Source of the DNA: Candidatus Peregrinibacteria bacterium
GTDB taxonomy: Bacteria > Patescibacteriota > Gracilibacteria > Peribacterales > Peribacteraceae
Assembly (NCBI GenBank): GCA_018662075.1
Contig: JABJGX010000090.1
Coordinates: forward strand, 1-38,831
Direction: 5' to 3'
Length of the DNA: 38,831 nucleotides
A program made the translations under genes and the position numbers. The stretch's first letter is position 1. Every line of letters begins with the position of its first letter. Below, piece by piece: positions 22,573 to 31,586 of the stretch. The notes below the pieces were generated by a model, which searched no databases, was not told the origin of the DNA, and worked only from the letters and a program-made list of their open reading frames with translations.

Positions 22573-25569
22573 ATGACCAAAATAAAGACGGCTCAGTCGG
22601 GACCTGCAACAAAAAATGCATTGCGAAAGCTTGTCACAAAAAATGACGAACACTTTGCAAAGGCATATGCAATACTCAATGAGCAACAGAAAATTGCTGT
22701 AGATACAACGGATGGGCCTGTCATGGTGGTCGCCGGACCGGGGACAGGAAAGACACAGGTTTTAGCGCTTCGTACTGCCAATATATTACGGAGCACTCAG
22801 ATGAAACCGGGGAATATTCTCTGTCTTACATTTAGCAAAAGCGGGGCGACTGCAATGAGAAATCGCTTGCGAGAGATCATCGGGCCCGATGCATATGGGG
22901 TAACAGTAAATACCATTCATGGCTTTTGTAATGACATTATCGTGTCCAACCCAACTGTTTTTGAGCAGTGGTCATCCATGGAACAAATTAGTGATGTAGA
23001 GCGCTTTAGAAGCTTGAACAAAATAATTGATCAACTACTTCCGGGGCTGGCTATTGTAAACGCAAAGTCACCATATATGAGAACGAAAGACATACTTGGT
23101 CGAATGTCTGAAATAAAGCGTGAGGGGGTGTCAGATCCAGCAGATCTGTATCGCATTGCAGATGAATATGCAGAGATCATGGCACATAAAAGTAAAGAGG
23201 GGACGAAGGTGCATAAAAGAAACCTTCTTGCTGCAGTAAAGTTCCGTGAACTCATCGATATTTATTGTAAGTATCAAGAAATGCTAAAGGCTACAGGACG
23301 ATATGACTATGAAGATATGATCTTAAACGTTATCAAGGCGTTAAAAGAAGAGGATTGGCTTCTAGCATCGTTGCAGGAAAGGTACCAGTACATACTTGTC
23401 GATGAATTTCAGGATACCAATGGATCTCAGTACGAACTCATAGAACTTCTTAGTACAGACCCAACGGCAGACAGTAAGCCAAATATTTTTGTAGTAGGGG
23501 ATGACGATCAGGCAATATATCGCTTTCAAGGTGCGAATCTTAAAAATATTCTCTCATTCAGAGAACGGTTTGCCAAAGCTCCAGTTATTACACTGACACA
23601 GAGCTACAGGTGTACTCAGCCAATACTGGATGCTGCAGAAAACTTGATATCACAAAACACAGAACGCCTTGTGGGAAAGATAGAAGGCATGGATAAGCAC
23701 TTAGTTGCAGCAGCTCAGGAAGGAGGAACCCCGCCAGTACTCCTGGTAAGCGCAAGTGATATGAGTGAGCCATGGATGATTGCAGATCTAGTCGAAGAGC
23801 GAACCCGAGAGAGGGTAGATCCATCAGAGATTGCAGTACTGGTACAAACCAACAGAGAACTTTTAACATTGTACGATGTCTTTAAGGCACGCAGTATCCC
23901 ATCCGTTCTATCTGGAAAGCTAGACTTACTGTCACATCCTCTTGTCAGTCAGGCGATTGCAATACTTCAAGCAATAGACACGCCAAAGGATAATATGGTT
24001 GCAAATGCACTATCGTGTGAATGTTTTGGCTGTCATCCCGCAGATCTTGCAGAAGTATTTGCAAAGGCACGTGAAGAAAAGGCGAGCATTGTCAATATTC
24101 TTCTAGGATTTGATAAGGAGGACAGTACTATTTCCCTGAGAAATCCAGAGAGAATCCTCTCAGCACGAGACTGCTTCTTGCAGCTGCAGCTTAATGCAGA
24201 GCGTCGAACAGTTATCGAAACACTTGAGCATTTATATAGGGATACTGGTCTTCTAGAAAACATGGAAAAAGGACACATGGACATCGTGGACTTCGCAGCA
24301 GCAACAGAGTTCTTTGACCGCGTAAAACAACGTGCATATGAACAGCCTCAGTTTGGTTTCAAAGAATTCCTCAATGACATAGAATATTATACAAACCCAG
24401 ATTACGGCAGTCTTCGACTAACGTATGATCTTCCACACCTTACAGAGTCTGGAGTACAGCTTATGACTGCTCATAAGAGTAAAGGGCTAGAGTTCCACAC
24501 AGTGATCATTTCCAACTTCAGAGAGGGGCACTGGGACAAAAGAAGAAATCCGCCATCGGTCGCAGTACCAGAAGACTTGATGTTTGGGTGGGAGAAAGAC
24601 CAAAAGAGTTATGAAAAAAATCAAGATGAACGAAGGGTTGCATTTGTGGCTATGACTAGGGCTAAACGAGAATTAATATTTACATGCCCACACGAACTTA
24701 CTTCAGGGGATAGTACAAAAACAGTCGCACCTTCGGGCTTCTTTGCAGAGTCGGGTGACCTTCCAGAAGAGCACAGAGAAGTAGAGCATCCAGAGCAAAT
24801 GTCGACCCTGCTACAAGTACCACCAAGAGAGTTCGATGCAGAATTCGAAACATTCCTTCGGCGTCGCATAGAACATTTCTCCTTGTCGCCCACGTCGCTC
24901 AATCATTTTTTGGAAGATCCTCTCATGTTCTTGGAATTAGACTTGTTACAACGTCCCCAGGCAAAGCAGCCACACTTCGCTTATGGAAATGCTATTCACC
25001 ACGTGATGGCAAAATGGGCAGATGGTGTGTCATCTGGCAGTCCGCTTTCTATGAAAGAAGGAGTGGACCTCTTCACCGAGCATCTTAATCAAAAAGAACT
25101 ATTGACCAATAATGAACGTGATCGTCTCACACATTTGGGCATCAATACATTGACTCGGTATTTTGAAACATCACTCATACCACCATATCCAGTCATTCAC
25201 AAAGTGGAGTTCGGTATTAATGCACGTATCGGAGACATCCCAATTAAAGGAAAAATCGACCGTATAGATTTAATGGAACCAAACTCGACATCTGCGATTA
25301 TCATTGACTTTAAAACCGGAAAGCCAAAGACAGAAAAACAGATTGTTGACTACGGGTACTTTCGCCAGCTTGTATTTTACGGAGTACTTATTGAAGCAGG
25401 ATACGGAATGCTTCAACCCAAGGAATACATCTTAGACTTTGTGGGAGAGTCAGAGCTTGACCCCATTCAGCGTCGATTCACGGTATCAGAACAGGATAAA
25501 ATAGAGCTAAAACAGGTGATAGAAGCAGTCTGGACAAAGATACTTGCACTGGATTTCACACCAGTCTAA
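22573..25569 (+). CDS. UvrD-family helicase fused to PD-(D/E)XK nuclease
   Basis: The 998-residue protein combines a superfamily 1A helicase with a RecB-type nuclease. Helicase motifs include Walker A AGPGTGKT (about 54-61), motif II VDEFQDTN, motif III VGDDDQAIYRFQGA, motif V TAHKSKGLEFHTVI and motif VI VAMTRAKREL. The C-terminal nuclease (about 785-990) shows the DRIDLME and IIDFKTGKPK cores with the catalytic Asp and Lys. It resembles AddA-like or AdnB-like enzymes that process double-strand breaks. No AddB-like partner is adjacent, so it may act alone or with a distant subunit. Confidence 0.9.
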   Translation: MTKIKTAQSGPATKNALRKLVTKNDEHFAKAYAILNEQQKIAVDTTDGPVMVVAGPGTGKTQVLALRTANILRSTQMKPGNILCLTFSKSGATAMRNRLREIIGPDAYGVTVNTIHGFCNDIIVSNPTVFEQWSSMEQISDVERFRSLNKIIDQLLPGLAIVNAKSPYMRTKDILGRMSEIKREGVSDPADLYRIADEYAEIMAHKSKEGTKVHKRNLLAAVKFRELIDIYCKYQEMLKATGRYDYEDMILNVIKALKEEDWLLASLQERYQYILVDEFQDTNGSQYELIELLSTDPTADSKPNIFVVGDDDQAIYRFQGANLKNILSFRERFAKAPVITLTQSYRCTQPILDAAENLISQNTERLVGKIEGMDKHLVAAAQEGGTPPVLLVSASDMSEPWMIADLVEERTRERVDPSEIAVLVQTNRELLTLYDVFKARSIPSVLSGKLDLLSHPLVSQAIAILQAIDTPKDNMVANALSCECFGCHPADLAEVFAKAREEKASIVNILLGFDKEDSTISLRNPERILSARDCFLQLQLNAERRTVIETLEHLYRDTGLLENMEKGHMDIVDFAAATEFFDRVKQRAYEQPQFGFKEFLNDIEYYTNPDYGSLRLTYDLPHLTESGVQLMTAHKSKGLEFHTVIISNFREGHWDKRRNPPSVAVPEDLMFGWEKDQKSYEKNQDERRVAFVAMTRAKRELIFTCPHELTSGDSTKTVAPSGFFAESGDLPEEHREVEHPEQMSTLLQVPPREFDAEFETFLRRRIEHFSLSPTSLNHFLEDPLMFLELDLLQRPQAKQPHFAYGNAIHHVMAKWADGVSSGSPLSMKEGVDLFTEHLNQKELLTNNERDRLTHLGINTLTRYFETSLIPPYPVIHKVEFGINARIGDIPIKGKIDRIDLMEPNSTSAIIIDFKTGKPKTEKQIVDYGYFRQLVFYGVLIEAGYGMLQPKEYILDFVGESELDPIQRRFTVSEQDKIELKQVIEAVWTKILALDFTPV

Positions 25570-25572
25570 ATT

Positions 25573-25586
25573 GGCTATAGTTAGCC
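25573..25586 (+). promoter_or_regulatory. -10 element inside a GGCTA-TAGT-TAGCC inverted repeat
   Basis: TATAGT (25576-25581) lies 5 bases before ATG 25587. It is embedded in a 5-bp inverted repeat (25573-25577 with 25582-25586). The repeat could be an operator overlapping the promoter, or chance. Confidence 0.35.
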
Positions 25587-26426
25587 ATGATAAATAAGAT
25601 CGGATCCAACCACAGGCTCGATTATCATCAAATATCCTTACACGAAGATTTTCGAACAAGTTCCCAAATGCTTGTTGATATAAGACAAGAGACAGTCGAA
25701 AGAATGAGGGTTGATAGTAACCTCGAGGAGCCAGAACGAACAAGGATTGCAGGGCGTGCTGAAGAGCTTATTCAAAGCTTGGAAGAGATTGCTCTTGAGG
25801 CAGCAGAATCTATTCATCTTATGTCCACGCCTGAGGGCGAAGTAGATGCATTGCAATCGACTGATTATCTTCAGCAGGAGCTAGTACGGACAGGTATATT
25901 AATAAGGCTCAAGGAATGGAAGAGTAGGCACGATTTACATGCTAAGCATATTAGTAGAGAGTCTGGTGGCAAAGTCGACACAGGATCAAGTGAAAAAAGT
26001 GTATATGAAATAATTGTCCGAAACCTTCGAGAGGACTTAAGTGGTTTATCAGAGGAGAGTGAATGCTTTCGTGCTCTTCTGATTATTAAGGAGATTCAGA
26101 ATCGAAGAGGTGTAATGAGTCTGACTTTTTTAGCTACACCCGTAAGCTCCATACGAAACCTGACAGCAACTGTTGTATCTAGTGCAATCTTCTTCGGTGT
26201 CACGACAGGGGTTACACTGGGAGTTGCCTCAACGGGTATTCAGTATGCATCAAACGGCATAGATAAATGGACTATGTCACAAAAGCTGTCAGTTCCAGAG
26301 AAAAATGCACTAGATACTATATATGCATATGAAAAAAAGGACAGAGGCATGCTCATACTCCTTATGGCAAAGGCAGGTGTAAGCGGAAATATCGAAGATT
26401 TATTATCAGCTAGAGCAAGTGCATAA
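25587..26426 (+). CDS. Hypothetical protein with one or two C-terminal TM segments
   Basis: This 279-residue protein is of unrecognised family. Residues 1-185 are charged and probably mostly helical, with possible coiled-coil stretches (TRIAGRAEELIQSLEEIALEAAES). A hydrophobic, glycine/threonine-rich segment spans about 195-225 (VVSSAIFFGVTTGVTLGVAS). The C terminus is a short helical region (KNALDTIYAYEKKDRGMLILLM). It is probably a membrane-anchored cytoplasmic protein. It converges on rdgB with a 17-base overlap. Confidence 0.65.
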   Translation: MINKIGSNHRLDYHQISLHEDFRTSSQMLVDIRQETVERMRVDSNLEEPERTRIAGRAEELIQSLEEIALEAAESIHLMSTPEGEVDALQSTDYLQQELVRTGILIRLKEWKSRHDLHAKHISRESGGKVDTGSSEKSVYEIIVRNLREDLSGLSEESECFRALLIIKEIQNRRGVMSLTFLATPVSSIRNLTATVVSSAIFFGVTTGVTLGVASTGIQYASNGIDKWTMSQKLSVPEKNALDTIYAYEKKDRGMLILLMAKAGVSGNIEDLLSARASA

Positions 26427-27006
26427 GATAATCTCGCAACTGTTGTACAGCCCTTCCTCTGTGGGAGAATTCATTCTTTTCATCGATACTCATGGCACTG
26501 TATACCTTATCGAAGCCTTCTGGGATAAAGCATGCAGAAATAGGGAGACCTGGTAGGTAGTCTGCCTCAAGCTCTGGGGTAATGGTGCCTTCGCATGTGC
26601 CTTCAAAGATATGATGATCTCCACTAGGATCTATATAGGCAAGGTTACACACAAATCGAGCCTTCTTGTTTTGCTCTGCCTGCATGCGTTCTAAGAAGTA
26701 TGATATCCATTCTTCATCCGAAGCCTGGGCACCTGCGCCCCAGCGCCTAGTGTAGACGCCAAGCTCGTTTTGTATGGCTTCAACAATGATACCAGAGTCA
26801 TCTGCTATTGTGGGAATTGATCCTCCATGCTCGAAGAAGTGCTTCGCTTTGAGCAGTGCGTTCTCTGCATAGGTTGTACCGGTTTCTTCAGGCTCTATTG
26901 TTATTTGTAAGTCTGCAGGAGAAAGAAGCTCTAGGTCAAGGTCTCCAAGTACTTCAGATATTTCTATATGTTTTCCCGGATTATTGGTGCCAACGAGAAC
27001 TTTCAT
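26410..27006 (-). CDS. rdgB: RdgB/HAM1 non-canonical purine NTP pyrophosphatase
   Basis: This 198-residue protein has the family's opening motif (VLVGTNNPGKHIEI), the metal-binding ADDSGIIVEA block, the truncated-looking but recognisable GVYTRRWGAG region and the closing SHRGRAVQQLRDYL. It hydrolyses dITP, XTP and similar damaged nucleotides to monophosphates, keeping them out of DNA and RNA. Its ATG overlaps the ftsK stop as TAATG, so the pair is translationally coupled. Confidence 0.92.
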   Translation of the reverse strand: MKVLVGTNNPGKHIEISEVLGDLDLELLSPADLQITIEPEETGTTYAENALLKAKHFFEHGGSIPTIADDSGIIVEAIQNELGVYTRRWGAGAQASDEEWISYFLERMQAEQNKKARFVCNLAYIDPSGDHHIFEGTCEGTITPELEADYLPGLPISACFIPEGFDKVYSAMSIDEKNEFSHRGRAVQQLRDYLMHLL

Positions 27007-29219
27007 TATTGCGCGATTTTATCAATATAGACTTCGCGTGCTTTGGCTCCATTACTTGGTCCAATCAAGTTTTTCTCTTCCATGATATCAAGAAGCCGAG
27101 CAGCTCGTGCGTAACCAACTTTAAGATGCCTCTGTAGCAAGCTTGCAGAAGCTTTGTTCGTCTCTTGTATAACTCGTACAGCGTCAAAGAAGAGGTCGTC
27201 TCCACCATTGTCATCAGCATCAAGATCGATGTAACTTCCGTTACTTTCCTCGGTGCCATCTTCATTTTCTCCGATATCAATCTGTTCAGTTACTTTTCCA
27301 CCACCTGCAATCTTCAGAGAATTAATCACACGTTCAACTTCCTTTCCAGATGTAAGAATTCCCTGCATACGCCTAGGATTTGAGGTATCGGCATTCATGA
27401 AGAGCATATCTCCTCGTCCGAGAAGATCTTCAGACCCAATAGAATCGAGGATCGTACGAGAATCCACAGCAGATACCGTTCTAAATGCAATACGTGTCGG
27501 GATGTTCGCTTTAATAAGACCGGTAATAACATCCACACTCGGACGTTGCGTTGCAATGATCAAATGCATACCAGTAGCTCTAGCCATCTGCGCAATACGC
27601 GCGACCATTGTCTCTGTGTCACGTCTGTACTGGCGCATCATAAGGTCTGCAAGTTCATCGATAACAATGACAATACGTGGAAGAACACCTTCTTCTTCCA
27701 TTTGTTTCTCATTAAACTCATCGAGGTTTCGTACCTTTGCCTCGGAGAAGCGATGAAGTCGTCGTCCCATCTCTGCAACAGCCCAACGCAAAGCCTGTAG
27801 TGCTCTTTCTGCTTCGGTGATAACAGGGGTAAGCAGGTGAGGAATACCGTCGTATGGCATAAGCTCAACACGCTTTGGGTCGATGAGAATCAGCTTTAGT
27901 TCGTGCGGTGCATTTTGATAGAGTAGTGAAATAAGGAACGAGTTCATACAGACAGACTTACCAGCACCTGTTGCTCCTGCAATGAGGAGGTGAGGCATCT
28001 CATCAAGAGCCACCACCACTGCTTGGCCAGAAACGTCTCTTCCGAGTGGGAGTGTCAGTGGTGAAGTACTTTCGGTAAATTCTGGACTCTCAAGCATTTC
28101 TCGCAAGTGCACAGTGGTCCGTTCACTGTTTGGCATTTCGATTCCAACAAGAGCTTTTCCAGGAATAGGTGCCTCAATACGAAGGCTAGGAGCTGAAAGA
28201 GCCAGGGTAAGGTCGTCTTTCAGTGCGGCAATCTTACTCAGTTTCACTCCTTCAGATGGCTTCAGGGTAAACTGTGTCACAGTTGGTCCTGGGTGAGCAT
28301 CGCGCATTGTGACTCTAATATCGAACTCTTCCAACTTTTCCTCAATAAGCTTTGCCTGCATCTTTAGTTCTTCATCATTTACTTTAAGCTCACTCTGGGA
28401 GGTATCAAGTAGGTCATATCCTGGGAATGTCCATTCTTCGAAACGCGTATCTTTCATTTGCAGTACATCTTCAATAGTTTTTCCAATAACTTTTTTTGTT
28501 CTAGCCTTTATACTGCTTTGTGCAAAAACAGGTCGAACAATGTTTAATTCTGGAGCTTCACCATCTTCTTCGACAAGATCGTCATCTTCCTCATCCTCCT
28601 CTTCCTCATCCTCCTCTTCCTCATCTTCGTATTCATATTCCTCTTTGGGAGCCTTGCGTCGCTTTTTTTTCTGTGGAGGGAAAAGGAAAGATTTTAGTGA
28701 TTCAACGATTCCACCAAAGTCTGGCTCGAAAGAGATAAATAGCCCACTCACAAACAGTGCACCCAGAACAGTGTATCCCACAGACCGACTCGCAAATACA
28801 AGGAACGGTAAACTCATCATAAAGCCGATAGCCCCTGCAAGTTCATCACGCTGACTTGCAATGTCTTCAAGTGGGGCACCGATATGCACTATACCAAGAA
28901 AAGAAAGAAGGCAGAGGACAAGTCCAACAGACCTTTTCATTTCAAAGGCAGTCTCACGGGTGAACCAGTGAAGGAGTCCAGAGCCTATAAGGAATGATGG
29001 AAATATCATGCTCCATGAGCCAAAGAAGAATGCCATTGCTGTATTCATGCTCTGGCCAATCATTCCTGCATCCTGCTTCAAGACGAGGAGTAGCAAGATA
29101 CCGGCAGCCATTTGGGCTGTCCCAGAGATGAGCCGCTCAGTTTCTGGTGCAAGGTGTAGGGAGCTCTTCTTTGCTCTCTTACGCCTACGCCGTGTTCTGC
29201 GTCTTCTTCTTTTAACCAT
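27006..29219 (-). CDS. ftsK: FtsK/SpoIIIE DNA translocase
   Basis: The 737-residue protein opens with a very basic start (about 2-18) and 3-4 transmembrane helices (about 35-170). A short linker with an extreme Glu/Asp run (about 190-225) follows. The motor domain has Walker A GATGAGKS (about 413-420), LKLILIDPKRVEL and Walker B VIVIDELADLM. The C-terminal winged-helix gamma domain (ASLLQRHLKVGYARAARLLD) recognises orienting DNA motifs in homologues. It pumps chromosome ends through the division septum. It leads a two-gene unit with rdgB. Confidence 0.96.
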   Translation of the reverse strand: MVKRRRRRTRRRRKRAKKSSLHLAPETERLISGTAQMAAGILLLLVLKQDAGMIGQSMNTAMAFFFGSWSMIFPSFLIGSGLLHWFTRETAFEMKRSVGLVLCLLSFLGIVHIGAPLEDIASQRDELAGAIGFMMSLPFLVFASRSVGYTVLGALFVSGLFISFEPDFGGIVESLKSFLFPPQKKKRRKAPKEEYEYEDEEEEDEEEEDEEDDDLVEEDGEAPELNIVRPVFAQSSIKARTKKVIGKTIEDVLQMKDTRFEEWTFPGYDLLDTSQSELKVNDEELKMQAKLIEEKLEEFDIRVTMRDAHPGPTVTQFTLKPSEGVKLSKIAALKDDLTLALSAPSLRIEAPIPGKALVGIEMPNSERTTVHLREMLESPEFTESTSPLTLPLGRDVSGQAVVVALDEMPHLLIAGATGAGKSVCMNSFLISLLYQNAPHELKLILIDPKRVELMPYDGIPHLLTPVITEAERALQALRWAVAEMGRRLHRFSEAKVRNLDEFNEKQMEEEGVLPRIVIVIDELADLMMRQYRRDTETMVARIAQMARATGMHLIIATQRPSVDVITGLIKANIPTRIAFRTVSAVDSRTILDSIGSEDLLGRGDMLFMNADTSNPRRMQGILTSGKEVERVINSLKIAGGGKVTEQIDIGENEDGTEESNGSYIDLDADDNGGDDLFFDAVRVIQETNKASASLLQRHLKVGYARAARLLDIMEEKNLIGPSNGAKAREVYIDKIAQ

Positions 29220-29227
29220 ATATTAAG

Positions 29228-29236
29228 AGTATACCA
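29228..29236 (-). promoter_or_regulatory. Extended -10 TGG-TATACT of ftsK
   Basis: On the minus strand TGG plus TATACT ends 8 bases before the ftsK ATG at 29219, a leaderless arrangement. No convincing -35 is seen, which is typical for extended -10 promoters. Confidence 0.5.
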
Positions 29237-29317
29237 GATACTTGAGTAATTGGAATGTCAGAGTTTCCCTCTAGGTGTAGCTAATACCATCTTTTCATTA
29301 AGGTAAAACTGTACTTC

Positions 29318-29326
29318 TGATATACT
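29318..29326 (+). promoter_or_regulatory. Extended -10 TGA-TATACT
   Basis: TGA plus TATACT (29321-29326) lies 6 bases before ATG 29333 of the reductase gene and is divergent to the ftsK promoter about 80 bases away. Confidence 0.5.
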
Positions 29327-29332
29327 GCACAC

Positions 29333-30151
29333 ATGAAAATTATGATATTTGGATCAAAGGGCTTTATGGGGCAGTATTTTCTGTCTGCATTTCCAGATGC
29401 TATTTGTCCATCGGTCGATATTGCAGATGCTCCGAAAGTTGCAGAAGTTTTGGATGCCGAGAAGCCAGATGTCGTGATTAACGCTGCAGGAAAGACTGGT
29501 CGTCCGAATGTTGACTGGTGTGAGGATCATAAGATAGAAACCATTCATAGCAATGTACTCGGACCTCTTGTTCTTCTAGAGGAATGTGACAAGCGAAATA
29601 TTTATATGGTGCACATTGGAACAGGGTGTGTGTATTCAGGAGGACCAGAGACAATGTATAGCGAAACAGATGCTCCGAACTTCTTTGGAAGTTTTTATAG
29701 TAGAAGCAAAGGGCATATCGACCAATTGCTTAATGACTTCCCAGTATTAAACATTCGTTTGCGTATGCCTTTTGATGGTACTAACTCAGAGAGAAGCTTG
29801 ATCAACAAGTTAAAGAAGTATGAAAGAGTCATCGATACTGATAACTCTATGACGTACATTCCAGACTTGCTAGCTGCCACGAAGACACTTATAGAAAAGA
29901 AGGCAACTGGGCCATATAATGTTATAAATCCAGGTTCTATGAATCCATATAGGATTATGGAGCTATACACAGAGATTGTTGATCCGAGCCATACATTTGA
30001 AAAACTAGAGCTCGAAGACCTTTCAGAAGTTGCAACAGCTGGACGCAGTAATTGTGTCCTCGATGGCAAGAAACTAGAGGATGAGGGCATTTCTATGCGA
30101 CCGGTTGAGGATGCTGTTCGGGAAGCACTCGAGAAGCTTAAAAATTCATAA
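29333..30151 (+). CDS. RmlD-like NAD(P)-dependent sugar reductase/epimerase
   Basis: The 272-residue extended short-chain dehydrogenase has an N-terminal dinucleotide loop, FGSKGFMGQ. PDVVINAAGKTGRPNVDWCE resembles the RmlD motif, and IGTGCVY supplies the catalytic-strand region. The catalytic pair is in YSRSKG. The C-terminal substrate domain has YNVINPGSMNPYRIMELYTE. Relatives reduce dTDP-4-keto-6-deoxy sugars for surface glycans, but plant-like UER1/RHM C-terminal-type reductases are also close. The substrate is not determined. No other nucleotide-sugar gene is in the window. Confidence 0.78.
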   Translation: MKIMIFGSKGFMGQYFLSAFPDAICPSVDIADAPKVAEVLDAEKPDVVINAAGKTGRPNVDWCEDHKIETIHSNVLGPLVLLEECDKRNIYMVHIGTGCVYSGGPETMYSETDAPNFFGSFYSRSKGHIDQLLNDFPVLNIRLRMPFDGTNSERSLINKLKKYERVIDTDNSMTYIPDLLAATKTLIEKKATGPYNVINPGSMNPYRIMELYTEIVDPSHTFEKLELEDLSEVATAGRSNCVLDGKKLEDEGISMRPVEDAVREALEKLKNS

Positions 30152-30162
30152 CTAGAAATTGC

Positions 30163-30190
30163 TTGAGATAGAAGGATTCTTCTCTACAAT
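30163..30190 (+). promoter_or_regulatory. tRNA-Tyr promoter TTGAGA-16-TACAAT
   Basis: TTGAGA (30163-30168) and TACAAT (30185-30190) are 16 bases apart, 11 bases upstream of the mature tRNA 5' end. Confidence 0.45.
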
Positions 30191-30201
30191 ATGTTCAACG
30201 T

Positions 30202-30286
30202 GGGTCGGTACCGAAGTGGTCAAACGGGTCTGGCTGTAAACCAGATGTCTCTGACTTCGCTGGTTCGAGTCCAGCCCGGCCCACCA
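30202..30286 (+). tRNA. tRNA-Tyr (anticodon GTA), CCA encoded
   Basis: A full class II cloverleaf of 85 bases is present. The acceptor GGGTCGG pairs with CCGGCCC, with discriminator A and an encoded CCA end. The anticodon stem TCTGG/CCAGA encloses CTGTAAA, giving anticodon GTA. A long variable arm (around GTCTCTGACTTC) and the T arm CTGGTTCGAGTCCAG follow. This matches bacterial tRNA-Tyr. Confidence 0.95.
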
Positions 30287-30297
30287 TATATAATCTG

Positions 30298-30306
30298 TGA
30301 TATAGT
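30298..30306 (+). promoter_or_regulatory. Extended -10 TGA-TATAGT
   Basis: TGA plus TATAGT (30301-30306) lies 9 bases before ATG 30316 of the monooxygenase, just after the tRNA gene. Confidence 0.45.
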
Positions 30307-30315
30307 ACGTCCACT

Positions 30316-31455
30316 ATGGATTACGATGTCGTTATTGCTGGCGCTGGACCTGTTGGACTCTGTCTTGGGCTCCGTCTAGCACGCGAAGGAAAGAGGGTTC
30401 TTATTTTGGAGAAGAATGCGACAACACATGAACATTCTCGTGCGCCAGGTATTTGGTGTAAGACACAAGATATTTTGGAAAGCCTCGGTGTTATGGAAGA
30501 ATTTGAAAAGCAATCTATCACCATGAACGCATTACAGATGCATGATGTTGATAGCGATCGTATTATTTTAAGGGTCCCACTTGATGACATTAAGCATTTG
30601 ACAGGGTATCCGAGAATTATGGTTATCCCACAGTCACGAACAGAAAGGATTCTTGCAAAGGCTGTAGGGCAAACAGAGGGTGCTGACCTGAAGTTCTCTT
30701 CCGAGATAACAGGGTTTACGCAAGATAAGGCATCAGTCACTGTGGAGTGGAGTGAAAATGGGAAGACACAGAGTGCTACAGCCGAGTACCTAATAGGCTG
30801 TGACGGAGCACATAGCACAGTTCGCGAAATTCTTGGTTTCCATCTGGAGGGTGAAACCTATGGCATGGAGATTGCACTTGCAGATATACGACTAAAAGAT
30901 GAGCGCACAGGTCCAATGATTTCTACAGATGGTGTTATCGTTCTTGCAATAAAGATCGAAGCTGATCTTTGGCGGATGATTTTGATCCATGCACGAAAAG
31001 AAGAAATGTCTCTTGAGGAGCGCATTGTAAAAGCAGCAGGTCAGTTGTTTCCTGGAAAGAGTTATGAAGATGTGTGGAGTAGTGAGTTCAGAATTCACAA
31101 TCGCATTAGCTCGGACTTTGTTGAGGGACGAGTAGCCCTTGCGGGAGATGCAGCCCACCTTAATAGCCCTGTGGGAGGGCAGGGGATGAACGCAGGAATT
31201 CAAGATACAGAAGTTCTCGGAAATATTCTTTTATCAGCACTCGATGAAAACAAGCCATCACACCTGGAGGTGTACAGTCACTATAGAAAGGCAGCAGTAA
31301 AGGGCGGCGTAAACCGGTTTACCGATATCCTGACAAACGTTCTTTTTGTCTGGAAGGGGAGAATCCTAAAGCTCGTCATGCGAACATGGAATATCATGCT
31401 ACGTGTTCCGTTTATTCGAAAACGATTCGTGAGAAAGATTACAATGCTGTCTTAG
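30316..31455 (+). CDS. FAD-dependent monooxygenase, group A hydroxylase type
   Basis: The 379-residue flavoprotein has three signature motifs: GxGxxG at the start (DVVIAGAGPVGLCLGLRL), the DG motif (YLIGCDGAHSTVRE) and the GD motif (ALAGDAAHLNSPVGGQGMNAGIQD). This places it with PHBH-type aromatic hydroxylases and tetracycline- or ubiquinone-type monooxygenases. A C-terminal hydrophobic/basic stretch (ILKLVMRTWNIMLRVPFIRKRFVRK) may attach it to the membrane. The substrate is not predictable. Such an oxygen-using enzyme is unexpected in a fermentative CPR genome. Confidence 0.85.
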   Translation: MDYDVVIAGAGPVGLCLGLRLAREGKRVLILEKNATTHEHSRAPGIWCKTQDILESLGVMEEFEKQSITMNALQMHDVDSDRIILRVPLDDIKHLTGYPRIMVIPQSRTERILAKAVGQTEGADLKFSSEITGFTQDKASVTVEWSENGKTQSATAEYLIGCDGAHSTVREILGFHLEGETYGMEIALADIRLKDERTGPMISTDGVIVLAIKIEADLWRMILIHARKEEMSLEERIVKAAGQLFPGKSYEDVWSSEFRIHNRISSDFVEGRVALAGDAAHLNSPVGGQGMNAGIQDTEVLGNILLSALDENKPSHLEVYSHYRKAAVKGGVNRFTDILTNVLFVWKGRILKLVMRTWNIMLRVPFIRKRFVRKITMLS

Positions 31456-31573
31456 GATAATATATATCTATAACATAAATACAAATTGAAAAAAGTATAC
31501 GCACTCTTAGAGCGATTTGGCTCCGTTTGGCAATATTCCTCAAAAATTGCTACCCATTTGGTAAAAAGGCGAG

Positions 31574-31579
31574 TATAGT
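31574..31579 (+). promoter_or_regulatory. -10 element TATAGT of the DEAD-box gene
   Basis: TATAGT lies 7 bases before ATG 31587. It decides the start, because the longer frame from 31527 would begin upstream of the promoter. Confidence 0.5.
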
Positions 31580-31586
31580 GCCCCGG

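Noticed and set aside
28309..28854. Plus-strand frame with a long serine run opposite ftsK
   Set aside because: The serine run is the complement of the Glu/Asp-rich linker of FtsK. It is a shadow of the real gene.
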